Notes: generated by a model not told the origin, from the letters alone. DNA of 64,000 nt from Antarcticibacterium flavum (GCF_006159205.1 NZ_CP040812.1:62001-126000); one strand, 5' to 3'; positions 44,321-54,262 are shown, numbered from the stretch's first letter. Made by a program: numbers and translations.

Positions 44321-45466
44321 ATGAAGATCCATTTTATATGCGGATGTTTAGAAAAAGGTCGTGACGGAGTGGGAGATTACACTCGCAATTTAGCAGGTGA
44401 ATTAATGAAAATTGGACACAAGGTGAGTATAACATCGCTAAATGATTATTTTGTTCCAATAGATTTTTTAAAGGAGGAAACACAGGATCTTATACCTGTA
44501 TTAAGAGTAAGGTTAGGAAATGCTCGTAAACAACTTTTAATAAATGTACAAAAGAGAATAGAGGAATTTGATCCTGATTGGGTAAGCTTACAATTTGTGC
44601 CATTTTCCTTTCACTATAAAGGTTTACCGTGGCGCCTCGCAAAACAATTGGCTATGTTGGGATGTGGTAGAAAGTGGCATATAATGTTTCACGAACTATG
44701 GCTGGGAGGGGCACAATCAGACCCTGTAAAATATAAAATTTTAGGAGGCTTACAGAAGAGATTAGTGATGAGGGTACTGGATAAAATTAAGCCTGTAAAA
44801 GTATTTACTAATACTTATTTTTATAAAAACCTTCTTGAGAGTAAAGGAGTCAAAGCTGTTGTAGTGCCGGTTTTCAGCAATATTCCTGTGGGCCATTCTG
44901 AAAATTCCTTGCTTTTTAACCTCCTGCCAAAGAAAGTTTTAAATAATAGGGAAAGATATATAATCGCCAGTTTTTTTGGTAATGTGGAATTCACAATTGA
45001 ATTGGAACGTAACCTTCTGAAATTAAAAAGATTAACTCAAATAGAAAATAAGGAATTACTTATCTCTCATATAGGGAATAGTGAAGGAGTAGTAGAACGG
45101 TTTCAAGAGTGGGATGACCAATTTGGAATTAAGGCAATTATCTTTGGAATACAGGAGGAACTTTCTATCGCTGCTTATTTTCAAAAAATTGATATTGGCT
45201 TAAGTTCGTATCCAAAAATATTATTGGAAAAAAGTGGAAGTATTGCCGCTATGAATCATAATAATTTACCGGTAATTTTACTTAGAAAAAGTTTTGAAAG
45301 AGATCCACGTCCCCTTGATTGGGTTAAGGAAATTCATGAAATTTTTCAGCTAAGTAAATTTATATCTTCTGCTAAGTCAAACAAATCTCATTTTGGCATT
45401 GAACGTTCTATTGCGGCATATACTCACACCTTCAATCAAAGCCAGGTAAAGAGAATTGAATTATAA
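44321..45466 (+). CDS. Glycosyltransferase, GT4-like
   Basis: A 381-residue protein with a GT-B fold. The N-terminal FICGCLEKGRDGVGDYTRNL contains the GVGDYT loop found in a subset of family 4 transferases, but the C-terminal E-x7-E motif is weak (around ILLEKSGSIAAMNHNN). WVSLQFVPFSFHYKG lies in the first domain. The divergent C-terminal half makes the donor unpredictable; the enzyme may be a special acceptor-specific transferase. It follows the GT8 gene by 12 bases and is followed by a 230-base AT-rich gap. Confidence 0.7.
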   Translation: MKIHFICGCLEKGRDGVGDYTRNLAGELMKIGHKVSITSLNDYFVPIDFLKEETQDLIPVLRVRLGNARKQLLINVQKRIEEFDPDWVSLQFVPFSFHYKGLPWRLAKQLAMLGCGRKWHIMFHELWLGGAQSDPVKYKILGGLQKRLVMRVLDKIKPVKVFTNTYFYKNLLESKGVKAVVVPVFSNIPVGHSENSLLFNLLPKKVLNNRERYIIASFFGNVEFTIELERNLLKLKRLTQIENKELLISHIGNSEGVVERFQEWDDQFGIKAIIFGIQEELSIAAYFQKIDIGLSSYPKILLEKSGSIAAMNHNNLPVILLRKSFERDPRPLDWVKEIHEIFQLSKFISSAKSNKSHFGIERSIAAYTHTFNQSQVKRIEL

Positions 45467-45696
45467 TTACTTAGATTTTGATTAAATACACTTTACTTTG
45501 AATCAGAAATTGCTTTAAATATGCAACCTAAATCATAGATATAGATCAATTTGTTATTAAAGATTGCTCAACAGAAGTTATAAATTTTCCAAATAATAAG
45601 GTGATTGTTTTTATACTCCCTTTAATTTGGGGTTATTCGATCGCTATCCCCTACACCCCAACCCTTCAGGTAAATTTAAATTTAAGCTTACCATAA

Positions 45697-46731
45697 ATGA
45701 AAATTTTAATTCTTTCTCATTATTTTTTTCCAAGCATTGGTGGCATTGAAGTTACCTCTGAGCTATTTGCAGATCATTTTGCAAAAAAGGGGCATCTTGT
45801 TAAGGTACTTACATGGAGTAAAGATCCCACTGCCAAGGTTTTTGGCTATGAGGTCATTCGGGATCCGGGACCAAAAAAGGTGATTAAGGCCTACCTATGG
45901 GCTGATATTATATTTGAAAACAACCCTTGCCTCCGGCTTGCATGGCCGGGCCTTTTTATAAGAAAACCCTTTGTAATATCTATCCATACCTGGATCTCCC
46001 GAAGTGACGGAAATTTAGGGATTCAAGATAGATTGAAAATATGGAGACTTAAAAGGTCCAGTAAAACAATTGCAGCTAGTAATGCTTTGAAAAGAAAAAC
46101 GGGACTCGACTCTATAGTAATTCCCAATCCTTACAGAAAAGATCTTTTTAAGATCCTTCCCCAAACACAGAGGGTGAAGCAGTACATATTTCTTGGGCGT
46201 CTTGTATCAGATAAAGGTGCAGAAATGGCGATAATGGCTATTGCTCATCTAAAAGAACTACTGTTAACCATAAAACCAGATATACGAATTAATCTTACCA
46301 TTGTTGGTGAAGGTCCCCAAAGAACTTCATTGGAAAAACTTGTGAAGGAACTACAATTAGAGAGAGAAGTGGAATTTACAGGTACCTTGCTTGGTGAGAA
46401 ACTTGTATTTTCTCTCAACCAACACAGGTTTATACTTATACCCTCTGTATGGGAAGAACCTTTTGGTTTAATCGCTCTTGAAGGAATGGCTTGTGGCTGT
46501 ATTCCTATTGCCTCCAACGGTGGAGGTCTTCCAGAGGCGGTTGGTCCCGGGGGTGTACTTTTTCAAAGGGGCGATATGGGAGATCTGGTAAATCATATGC
46601 AAAAACTTTTACAGGATCCCCTGCAGGAAGCCAAATGTAGAAATGCTGCACCAGCCCATCTTGCCGCGCATCATTCTAGCTTTATAGCAGAACGATACCT
46701 GGATGTTTTAACCAAGGCAGTTAATGCCTGA
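45697..46731 (+). CDS. Glycosyltransferase family 4
   Basis: A 344-residue GT-B transferase. The acceptor domain starts with FFPSIGGIEVTSELFADHF, a typical GGIE loop. The donor domain (FLGRLVSDKGAEMAIMAIAH) leads to PSVWEEPFGLIALEGMACGC, with the retaining E-x7-E catalytic pair, then IASNGGGLPEAVGPGGVLF. It is shorter than average (~370) but complete. Upstream, 230 bases are AT-rich with a C-rich patch (45649-45667) and a TACTTTG near-match at 45489, possibly an internal promoter. The sugar donor is unknown. Confidence 0.92.
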   Translation: MKILILSHYFFPSIGGIEVTSELFADHFAKKGHLVKVLTWSKDPTAKVFGYEVIRDPGPKKVIKAYLWADIIFENNPCLRLAWPGLFIRKPFVISIHTWISRSDGNLGIQDRLKIWRLKRSSKTIAASNALKRKTGLDSIVIPNPYRKDLFKILPQTQRVKQYIFLGRLVSDKGAEMAIMAIAHLKELLLTIKPDIRINLTIVGEGPQRTSLEKLVKELQLEREVEFTGTLLGEKLVFSLNQHRFILIPSVWEEPFGLIALEGMACGCIPIASNGGGLPEAVGPGGVLFQRGDMGDLVNHMQKLLQDPLQEAKCRNAAPAHLAAHHSSFIAERYLDVLTKAVNA

Positions 46732-46752
46732 CGATTTTTTAGATTACTTAAG

Positions 46753-48021
46753 GTGAAACTACTTCTTTCACATCCAACAGCCAATGCCAATGTAAGGGCA
46801 ATTGCCATGGGAATGGCCAGAGAGAATATCTTATCAGATTTTTACACTTCAACTGCTCTTTTTCCTTCAAGCTTTTTGTATAAAGTGGGTGGTTTTTCCT
46901 TATTAACTAATTTGAGAAAAAGAAGTTTTGACCCAAAATTAAAATCTCATATACATCAATGGCCATGGAGAGAATTGGGAAAGGTTATAGCCTCCGGTAT
47001 TGGGATAGATAAATTAACAAGGCATGAAAAGGGAATTTTTTGCATTGATAAAGTCTATGAATCTTTAGATAAAAAGGTCTCCTCACATTTAAAGTCAAAA
47101 AATATAAAAGCGGTTTATGCCTATGAAGATGGAGCACTTCACACCTTTAAAGCCGCAAAGGAACTTGGGATTACCTGTATCTATGACCTGCCAATTGCTT
47201 ACTGGGAAACTGGAAGAAAGTTACTGCAGGAGGAGGCTGGGCGATTACCAACTTGGGCAATTACTTTAGGAGGTGGAATACAGGATAGTGAAGAAAAACT
47301 GGAACGGAAAACCAGGGAGTTGGAACTGGCAGATGTGGTAATAGGTCCTGGAGATTTTGTAATGAATTCTCTACCCGCCTGGGCAAAGACCAAAAAATTA
47401 ATTGTTTCTCCATTTGGTTCCCCTGAACCTCCAAATATTCGGGTTTTTGGTAATAAAAATTTTGAAAAACCTTTGCGTATACTCTTTGTAGGGTCTATGG
47501 GTCAAAGAAAAGGTTTGGGAGATTTATTTACAGCTATGAAAATGCTGAAAAATGAGAATGTGGAACTGGTTGTGTTGGGATCGTTATTAGCCCCTATGGA
47601 ATTTTATAAAAGCGAACTTCCAAATTTTATTTATGAACCCTGTAGACCTCACAGTGAAGTTCTCAAACTGATGCAAACCTGTGACATATTTTGCCTGCCC
47701 TCAATAGTTGAAGGTAGGGCTTTGGTGATGCAGGAGGCAATGAGTCAGGGATTACCGCTCATAATTACTCCTAATACAGGTGGTGAAGATCTTATTATTG
47801 AGAACGAAACAGGTTTTCTAATTCCTATTCGCAGGCCTGAGGCAATTGCCGAAAAAATAATGTGGTTTGTTAATAACAGAAGTAGCGCTGAAGAAATGGG
47901 ATATAAGGCAAGATGTTGGGCTGAAAATTACACCTGGAAAAAATATAGTGAAAAAATTGTAAAGGAAATATTGGTCTATTTAGGGGCAGTAGAAAATAAT
48001 TATATGCAGGAAAGGAAATAA
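46753..48021 (+). CDS. Glycosyltransferase family 4
   Basis: A 422-residue GT-B protein. The N-terminal part (SHPTANANVRAIAMGMAREN) is unusual, but the C-terminal half is standard: ILFVGSMGQRKGLGDLFTAM, then CLPSIVEGRALVMQEAMSQG with the E-x7-E pair, LIITPNTGGEDLIIENETG and EKIMWFVNNRSSAEEMG. Translation must start at a GTG (46753), since no ATG precedes the conserved region; the leader of 21 bases after the previous gene allows that. It ends two bases before the next gene (48024), so they are tightly linked. Confidence 0.88.
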   Translation: MKLLLSHPTANANVRAIAMGMARENILSDFYTSTALFPSSFLYKVGGFSLLTNLRKRSFDPKLKSHIHQWPWRELGKVIASGIGIDKLTRHEKGIFCIDKVYESLDKKVSSHLKSKNIKAVYAYEDGALHTFKAAKELGITCIYDLPIAYWETGRKLLQEEAGRLPTWAITLGGGIQDSEEKLERKTRELELADVVIGPGDFVMNSLPAWAKTKKLIVSPFGSPEPPNIRVFGNKNFEKPLRILFVGSMGQRKGLGDLFTAMKMLKNENVELVVLGSLLAPMEFYKSELPNFIYEPCRPHSEVLKLMQTCDIFCLPSIVEGRALVMQEAMSQGLPLIITPNTGGEDLIIENETGFLIPIRRPEAIAEKIMWFVNNRSSAEEMGYKARCWAENYTWKKYSEKIVKEILVYLGAVENNYMQERK

Positions 48022-48023
48022 AG

Positions 48024-49337
48024 ATGGCTGCAACATACGCATTACATACCGAAAATTTACAGGAGACATCACTACTTTTTTTGAAAAGGGGGATATGGTT
48101 ATATTTTTTTCTTTTGATTTTTGAAGGAGCCCTAAGGAAATGGTTCTTACCAGGTCTGGCAGATCCTTTGTTGTTAATAAGAGATCCTTTGGCTATTTTT
48201 CTTCTCTTTCAATCTGTTCAAAAAAATTTATGGCACCCGGGAATTTTTGAAAAAATCATGTGGGGTCTCACTATACTTGCCCTTATTACTACCCTTCTTA
48301 TAGGTCATGGAAACTTAACAGTTGCTGCATTTGGGTTGAGAATCACCTTAATTCATTTCCCTCTTATTTTTTTGATTGGCACCTTATTTAACAAAGGCGA
48401 TGTAATAGAGATTGGGAAAATACTATTGTGGATAAATATTGCAATGACAGTTTTAGTTGCAATTCAATTTTACAGTCCCCAATCGGCCTGGGTCAATCTT
48501 GGTATAGGTGGAAACCTAGAAGGATCGGGTTTTAGTGGGGCTGCTGGATTTTACCGGGTCCCGGGTACTTTCTCCTTTACCAATGGACTTGCACTTTTTT
48601 ATGGACTAGCAGCAGCGTTTATTTTTTATTTCTGGCTGGAGGAAGAAAAAAAACAGGTGTCAAAAATTTTACTTATCGTATCAACCCTGGCACTTTTATC
48701 TGCTATTCCGTTAAGTGTAAGCCGCACAGTATTATTTCAAATCATGTTGACATTCATTTTTATGGTGAAAATTTCAGGGAATAATATCAGAATACTTCCA
48801 AAAATAGGAATTGTGGTTTTAGCCATTGGCCTAATGTTTACAATAATGAAGGATATCTCATTCTTCCAAACAGCAAGCACTGTATTTACAGAGCGTTTTA
48901 CTGTAGCGAATAAAGTAGAAGGGGGAATGGAGGGGGTATTTGTTGACCGGTTCTTGGGCGGAATGTACAGTGCTATTACAGACGAATCTTTTTCGTTTTG
49001 GGGAATGGGGTTGGGAATGGGGACTAATGCTGGTACAAAATTACTTACTGGCACTAATGATATTTATTTAATATCAGAGGGAGAGTGGGGTAGACTTGTT
49101 GGAGAAATGGGTGTAATTATAGGATTTAGTGTAATCTTAATAAGGATTAGCCTGGTTTTACATTTACTGAAAAAGGCCTGGGGAACAATTGGTAATGGGA
49201 ATGTTCTTCCGTGGATGTTATTGAGCTTTGGAATGATTCTTATATTACAGGGTCAATGGTCCCAACCTACAAATTTAGGATTTAGTGTTTTAACAGGGGG
49301 ATTGATTATCGCATCGTTAAAAAATAATGAAGGCTGA
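48024..49337 (+). CDS. O-antigen/polysaccharide polymerase-like membrane protein (Wzy-like)
   Basis: A 437-residue membrane protein with about 11 helices and a long periplasmic loop at about residues 285-355 (ERFTVANKVEGGMEGVFVDR). This is the topology of Wzy polymerases and of the related O-antigen ligases, which share no strong sequence motif. The RTVLFQIM turn preceded by SVS, and the polar loop, fit the Wzy_C-type domain. In this operon it would join repeat units made by the transferases and flipped by the Wzx-like protein. Ligase and polymerase cannot be separated by sequence alone. The stop of the previous gene is two bases upstream. Confidence 0.82.
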   Translation: MAATYALHTENLQETSLLFLKRGIWLYFFLLIFEGALRKWFLPGLADPLLLIRDPLAIFLLFQSVQKNLWHPGIFEKIMWGLTILALITTLLIGHGNLTVAAFGLRITLIHFPLIFLIGTLFNKGDVIEIGKILLWINIAMTVLVAIQFYSPQSAWVNLGIGGNLEGSGFSGAAGFYRVPGTFSFTNGLALFYGLAAAFIFYFWLEEEKKQVSKILLIVSTLALLSAIPLSVSRTVLFQIMLTFIFMVKISGNNIRILPKIGIVVLAIGLMFTIMKDISFFQTASTVFTERFTVANKVEGGMEGVFVDRFLGGMYSAITDESFSFWGMGLGMGTNAGTKLLTGTNDIYLISEGEWGRLVGEMGVIIGFSVILIRISLVLHLLKKAWGTIGNGNVLPWMLLSFGMILILQGQWSQPTNLGFSVLTGGLIIASLKNNEG

Positions 49338-49382
49338 ATTTTGCTTATAAATTAAATTTTCCATTGCCTAAATTCAATTGAA

Positions 49383-50519
49383 ATGAAAATTATATTAATA
49401 GGTAATTATCCCGGAGACAGGCAGGAAAGTATGTTCCGGTATTTAAACGCACTCAAAGATAATTTAATAAGAAATGAAGTGCAGGTGGGAATAATCCAAC
49501 CGGGTTCATTTTTTGTGCCTCCAAATAAAATTACTACCAGTGGTTTGCTAAAATGGTTGGGCTATATTGATAAATATGTGGTGTTTCCCATTGTTTTAAA
49601 AATGAGAGTGATGAAGGAATTGAGAAAGGAAAAGGAGGATGTTTTCTTTCACATCTGCGATCATTCCAATTCTATGTACCTTAAAGTGCTTCCAAAAAAT
49701 TTAAGTGGCATTACCTGTCACGATGTTTTAGCTATTCAGGGAGCACTGGGCTTTGACGAAGCTTATTGTAAAGCAACCAGAACCGGAAAGATTCTTCAAG
49801 CCTGGATTTTAAGTAATTTAAAAAAGGCAAGAAAATTAGCTACAGTATCTCACAATACGATGAAACATTTGACCGAACTATGTGAAGTTGAAAATGGAAC
49901 AAACTCCAATTGGAAAGTAATTCATAATTCTTTCAATTCGAAATTTTGGCCAATGGATGAAAGCGAAAGCAGAAAATTATTGAAAACTCTTAATTTTCCA
50001 AAAGGTCAGTTTATACTACATGTAGGATCAGGACTTCCAAGAAAGAATAGAAGTTTGCTTTTAAAAATGGTCAAAGAATTGGGTAATAGATGGAAAGGAT
50101 ATATATGTTTTGCAGGCGACCCACTTGATGAAGATTTCACAAAGAATGTGAAAAATTATGGTATTTTGGACCGCGTAAAATCAGTGCCCAGACCAGATCA
50201 TCCAACACTAGTTGCATTATATAGTTCATGTGAGGCTTTCATTTTTCCCTCTTTTTCTGAAGGATTTGGTTGGCCATTAATAGAAGCACAGGCTTGTGGG
50301 GCGCCGGTAATAGCTAGTTCTATTTCAACTTTACAAGAAGTAGGAGGAGAGGCAGCTATTTATGCAAATCCATATAAACCGGAGGATTTTGCCAAGGGTT
50401 TTATTAGGTTAAACAAAAAGGAAAAAAAGAAAGAACTCATAACTCTTGGCTTTGAGAACTGTAAACGGTTTGATAGCCAAAAACTTACCAAAGATTTTAT
50501 TAAACTTTATCAGAGTTGA
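49383..50519 (+). CDS. Glycosyltransferase family 4
   Basis: A 378-residue GT-B transferase. The acceptor domain begins GNYPGDRQESMFRYLNALKD; the donor domain contains FILHVGSGLPRKNRSLLLKM and the catalytic FPSFSEGFGWPLIEAQACGA (E-x7-E), followed by PVIASSISTLQEVGGEAAIY. The latter two match mannosyltransferase-like members of family 4; this is suggestive of a GDP-mannose or related donor but not proof. The next gene is nine bases downstream. Confidence 0.92.
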   Translation: MKIILIGNYPGDRQESMFRYLNALKDNLIRNEVQVGIIQPGSFFVPPNKITTSGLLKWLGYIDKYVVFPIVLKMRVMKELRKEKEDVFFHICDHSNSMYLKVLPKNLSGITCHDVLAIQGALGFDEAYCKATRTGKILQAWILSNLKKARKLATVSHNTMKHLTELCEVENGTNSNWKVIHNSFNSKFWPMDESESRKLLKTLNFPKGQFILHVGSGLPRKNRSLLLKMVKELGNRWKGYICFAGDPLDEDFTKNVKNYGILDRVKSVPRPDHPTLVALYSSCEAFIFPSFSEGFGWPLIEAQACGAPVIASSISTLQEVGGEAAIYANPYKPEDFAKGFIRLNKKEKKKELITLGFENCKRFDSQKLTKDFIKLYQS

Positions 50520-50528
50520 TTTTTGGTT

Positions 50529-51197
50529 ATGGATAAAATAAAAAAAGTTCTAATTTTTTTCTTACCCTGGTCTTTAAGGCGTAGAGCATTGATAAAATGG
50601 TTTGGGTATGACCTACACCCTAGCAGCAGACTCGGATTTTGCTGGGTATTTCCACGGAAATTGATAATGAAAGCCTATTCCCGAATAGACCACTTTACTG
50701 TCGCAATTCATTTAGACAGAATAGAGATGGAGGAAAATTCAAGTATTGGTCGCAGTAACTGGATAACAGGTTTTCCGTCCGGAACCTCCAGCAGGCATTT
50801 TCAACATCAAACTACACGCAATTCTGTTTTAATTTTAGGAAGTAATAGCTCGATTACAAAACATCATCATCTGGATTGTACAAATTTATTAAAGATTGGG
50901 AAGTTTTCTACTATAGCTGGTTATCACACACAAATCCTAACCCATTCTCTAGATCTTCTTGAAAACATTCAGGATAGCAAACCTATAATAATAGGGGATT
51001 ATACTTTTATTGGAACTAATACGGTTATTTTAGGTGGTTCTATTTTACCCAACCACTGCGTTCTGGGAGCGAAATCACTTCTTAATAAGGCTTTTCATGA
51101 AAATTGGAAGTTATATGGTGGAGTTCCAGCTCAACCCGTGAGGGATATTCCTAAATCTGCAAAGTATTTTTCCAGACTAGAAGGCTTCGTTTACTAA
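50529..51197 (+). CDS. Hexapeptide-repeat acyltransferase
   Basis: A 222-residue left-handed beta-helix protein, likely an O-acetyltransferase modifying the glycan. The hexapeptide part runs from about residue 60 (IEMEENSSIGRSNWITGF) through TNLLKIGKFSTIAGYHTQIL to IIIGDYTFIGTNTVILGGSI and LPNHCVLGAKSLLNKAF, which ends with the typical LYGGVPAQPVRDI loop. Catalytic His cannot be assigned with confidence (several His around HHHLD). The ATG at 50529 was taken; a TTG at 50523 would add two residues. It is nine bases after the preceding glycosyltransferase. Confidence 0.83.
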   Translation: MDKIKKVLIFFLPWSLRRRALIKWFGYDLHPSSRLGFCWVFPRKLIMKAYSRIDHFTVAIHLDRIEMEENSSIGRSNWITGFPSGTSSRHFQHQTTRNSVLILGSNSSITKHHHLDCTNLLKIGKFSTIAGYHTQILTHSLDLLENIQDSKPIIIGDYTFIGTNTVILGGSILPNHCVLGAKSLLNKAFHENWKLYGGVPAQPVRDIPKSAKYFSRLEGFVY

Positions 51198-51300
51198 AGG
51201 CCTTTTTATAAAACTAACTGATTAATTATTCACATTCTAATAATTGGCTTAGTTGAAATAACAACTTTCTTCCAATTGGGGGAGAGGCAAATGAAAAACG

Positions 51301-52422
51301 ATGAAAGTAGTTCATTTCATAGGTTCCATAGATAAAAATTCCGGAGGAACTGCAATCTATATTCAGTTATTGTCTGCAGAACTGATTAAGTATGCAGACC
51401 TGGTAGTGGTTACAGCAAAAACTTCAAATCCTTTGGAATTAAAAGGGGTTAAAGTGTATGACCTAAATTTAGGATTGTCAAGGTGGTGGTTTCTTAAAAA
51501 AGATTTTAAGAATATATTATTAAATGAAAAACCAGATGTAGTTCACATTAATGGAATATGGGATCCTCAAAACTGGCTATTTCAGCAGGCATGTATTGAA
51601 CAAAATATAAAGGTTCTTTTATCTCCTCACGGTATGTTGGAGCCATATATTCTTAAAAAAAATTCTTTAAAAAAGAAGTTAGCTCTCGCTTTGTATCAAA
51701 AGAAAGCAATTCAATCTGCAAATTATTTACATGCTACAGCTTATGCTGAGTTAAAGCAAATAAGAAGATTGGGTTTTTCCTCTCCGGCAAAGATAATCCC
51801 AAATGGAATAGATATTTGTGAAGTAATATCAAAGAACGAAATTGAATCTCCAGAAAATGAAAATAATATTCTTTTCTTATCTCGAATACATCCCAAAAAA
51901 GGTATTGAAATTTTAATCAAGTCTATTAGCTGCCTTAATGATCCAAACTTGAAAATTACCATAGCAGGGGAGGGAGAAGATGTTTATATAGAGCAGCTCA
52001 AAAATCTTTGTATCGAAAAAGAAGTAGATCACCTTTTCGATTTCGTGGGTGGAGTTTACGGGAAACAGAAATGGAAACTTTATGCCGAGGCAGATTTTTT
52101 TGTTCTGCCAACATACAGTGAAAATTTTGGAATCGTAATAATTGAAGCACTGGCGGCAGGAGTACCAGTGATCACAACCCAAGGGACACCATGGGAAGAA
52201 TTAGTGGCGAATAATTGTGGTTGGTGGATTGATTTGAGTGTCCCTAATTTGACAGATACCATCAAAGAAGCATTGGCTTTATCTCAAAAAGAAAGAATCA
52301 AGATGAGAGAAAATGGAATACGGTTAGTTAAAAAAAAATATCAAATCAAGGCTGTAGCTCAGAACACATTTGATTTCTATAAAAATATAGTGTCAAAACA
52401 GATTGGGGTTTACTCATATTAA
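51301..52422 (+). CDS. Glycosyltransferase family 4
   Basis: A 373-residue GT-B transferase. The acceptor-side loop is FIGSIDKNSGGTAIYIQLLS (GG loop); HINGIWDPQNWLFQQACIEQ lies at its end, as in WcaI/WbaZ-type enzymes. The donor domain has ILFLSRIHPKKGIEILIKSI and LPTYSENFGIVIIEALAAGV (E-x7-E), then PVITTQGTPWEELV. Specificity is unknown. A 100-base AT-rich gap separates it from the acyltransferase upstream; the next acyltransferase follows after 12 bases. Confidence 0.93.
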   Translation: MKVVHFIGSIDKNSGGTAIYIQLLSAELIKYADLVVVTAKTSNPLELKGVKVYDLNLGLSRWWFLKKDFKNILLNEKPDVVHINGIWDPQNWLFQQACIEQNIKVLLSPHGMLEPYILKKNSLKKKLALALYQKKAIQSANYLHATAYAELKQIRRLGFSSPAKIIPNGIDICEVISKNEIESPENENNILFLSRIHPKKGIEILIKSISCLNDPNLKITIAGEGEDVYIEQLKNLCIEKEVDHLFDFVGGVYGKQKWKLYAEADFFVLPTYSENFGIVIIEALAAGVPVITTQGTPWEELVANNCGWWIDLSVPNLTDTIKEALALSQKERIKMRENGIRLVKKKYQIKAVAQNTFDFYKNIVSKQIGVYSY

Positions 52423-52434
52423 AAATAATTAAAC

Positions 52435-53010
52435 ATGTTGGTAGCTAAAAATTCAAAAAAGGGTAAAGTTGATTTATCAACGTATAATTCAGATTTTGGT
52501 ACTGTCAATAAAATTTTGAGAATTGTATGGAACATTTGTTATTGGATTTTATTTCGACCATTTAACCTTAATTTTTTTAGGGGTTATCGAGCATTTATTT
52601 TAAAAATGTTTGGTGCTAAAGTTGGATATAAAGCAAACATCTATGCCAGTGTAAAAATTTGGGCTCCCTGGAATCTGTCGATAGGTGATTACTCTAGTAT
52701 GGGCCCAGGGGTCGATTGTTATAATCAGGGGAAAATAAGCATTGGTAACAATACTGTAATTTCTCAAAAGACCTATCTCTGTGCATCCAGCCACGATTTT
52801 ACCAAATCCAACTTTCCACTAATTCGTAAATATGTTAATATTGGAAGCCAGGTTTGGGTGGCAGCAGATTCTTTTATTGCTCCAGGAGTATCAATAGGAG
52901 AAGGCTCTGTTGTAGGAGCAAGAAGTGCAGTGTTTAAAAATGTTGGTATCTGGGAAGTGGTGGGAGGAAATCCGGCTTCCTTTATTAAGGAACGCCAAAT
53001 AACGGAATAA
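52435..53010 (+). CDS. WcaF-like acetyltransferase
   Basis: A 191-residue hexapeptide acetyltransferase like WcaF of the colanic acid cluster. An N-terminal helical part (WNICYWILFRPFNLNFFRGY) is followed by repeats: GAKVGYKANIYASVKIWAPW, LSIGDYSSMGPGVDCYNQGK, ISIGNNTVISQKTYLCASSHD (catalytic His, about residue 117), and VWVAADSFIAPGVSIGEGSV with a final VVGGNPASFIKERQ. It would acetylate a sugar (possibly fucose) of the polysaccharide. The start ATG and spacing (12 bases) place it in the operon with the preceding GT4 gene. Confidence 0.9.
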   Translation: MLVAKNSKKGKVDLSTYNSDFGTVNKILRIVWNICYWILFRPFNLNFFRGYRAFILKMFGAKVGYKANIYASVKIWAPWNLSIGDYSSMGPGVDCYNQGKISIGNNTVISQKTYLCASSHDFTKSNFPLIRKYVNIGSQVWVAADSFIAPGVSIGEGSVVGARSAVFKNVGIWEVVGGNPASFIKERQITE

Positions 53011-53042
53011 GTTAATTTTTTCTTGTGATAAAAAATTAAAGA

Positions 53043-53900
53043 ATGGTTTCAGTTATTATTCTCACTAAAAATGAAGAGAAAGATTTACCAAAGTGTCTTT
53101 CATTTTTATCATGGGCAGATGATATTCATGTTCTCGATTCTGGTAGTACAGATGATACCGTGAAAATTGCCCGGGAATATGGGGCGGAAGTAAGTTTTAA
53201 CAAGTTCATCAGCTTTGGGCAGCAAAGGAATTATGCCCTGGAAAATTTGAATTTTAAATATAACTGGATTTTATTCCTGGATGCAGATGAGGTAGTTACT
53301 CTAAAATTTAAACAGGACATGATACAATCTATTGCAAATGCAGGAGTGGAAGTTGCAGGGTTTTATTGTTGCTGGAAAATGATGTTGGAAGACAGGTGGC
53401 TAAAACGCTGCGATAATTTCCCTAAATGGCAATTTAGGATCTTACGCCTGGGCAGAGCAAAATTTACAGATTTTGGCCACGGCCAAAAGGAAGGAAAAGT
53501 GGAAGGGAAAATAGAGTATATAAAGGAACCTTATTTACATTATAGTTTTTCCAAAGGGTGGACGCAGTGGATTGAAAGACATAATAAATATTCTTCCCTT
53601 GAAGCACGAGACAGAATTGAAAAAAAACCACCTTTTAAAGAAATATTCTCAGGTAATTCCAGTAAACGAAATCCTGCTCTAAAATCCAGGTTAAGTGATA
53701 TTCCGGGATGGCCATTTTTAAGATTTCTACATGCCTATATTTTAAATGGCGGATTTTTGGAAGGTAAACCGGGTTTCATTTACTGCACCAATATGGCTTA
53801 TCACGAGTTTTTAATTTCCATTAAAATGAGGGAATTAAGAAAACAGCCCTTCAAAGAAAACCTATATAAGAATGTTCTAAAGAAACCAATAACCTATTAA
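53043..53900 (+). CDS. Glycosyltransferase family 2, WaaE/KdtX-like
   Basis: A 285-residue family 2 transferase like the beta-1,4-glucosyltransferases WaaE/KdtX of lipopolysaccharide core synthesis. VSVIILTKNEEKDLPKCLSF and DDIHVLDSGSTDDTVKIARE form the first half, with WILFLDADEVVTLKFKQDM for the metal site (DAD). The downstream WQFRILRLGRAKFTDFGHGQ and the EPYLHYSFSKGWTQWIERHN are diagnostic of this subgroup. It is the last gene of the first co-oriented block; a 362-base leader separates it from the next. Confidence 0.9.
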   Translation: MVSVIILTKNEEKDLPKCLSFLSWADDIHVLDSGSTDDTVKIAREYGAEVSFNKFISFGQQRNYALENLNFKYNWILFLDADEVVTLKFKQDMIQSIANAGVEVAGFYCCWKMMLEDRWLKRCDNFPKWQFRILRLGRAKFTDFGHGQKEGKVEGKIEYIKEPYLHYSFSKGWTQWIERHNKYSSLEARDRIEKKPPFKEIFSGNSSKRNPALKSRLSDIPGWPFLRFLHAYILNGGFLEGKPGFIYCTNMAYHEFLISIKMRELRKQPFKENLYKNVLKKPITY

Positions 53901-54262
53901 ATAAATATTTAGCTATACATATTTTTATTTTAACCTTCTGAATGTTAAAGTTTTATATTAATTTTTTGTTTTATTTCACTTTTGTAAAAAAGTGAGTATA
54001 TTGTATCTGCATTCTTCCCTAAGAAGGCAGTGGCTACACTTCCCTACTCATAGCCTGTCAATTTACCCCGCTTATAAATATTATCCTGGCCTATTGAACC
54101 CTAAAAAATAGACCCTCCCTCCCCATTAATCTTGTATTTTCTGCAAGATTAAATACCCCACTTTAAAGGCGCCCTACATTTTTGTGACTTATTTTATGGA
54201 AGCACTTTACTGCTTGCCTATAAGCAGTTTGATTTGTTCTAAATTTTTTAAAATTATATGTT
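53901..54262 (+). other. Second structured leader region
   Basis: A 362-base region without a gene before the second block of polysaccharide genes. Two perfect hairpins are visible: TTAATCTTG (54126-54134) with CAAGATTAA (54144-54152), and ACTGCTT (54209-54215) with AAGCAGT (54222-54228). Pyrimidine-rich patches (54109-54125, 54155-54175) stand out from the AT-rich sequence and resemble those in the gmd leader (31698-31712, 31890-31900). No TAnnTTTG box was found. Confidence 0.55.

Noticed and set aside
45467..45696. A short open frame reading IDQFVIKDCSTEVINFPNN
   Set aside because: It looked like a decayed GT2 fragment, but it has no start and only a faint likeness to the nucleotide motif.
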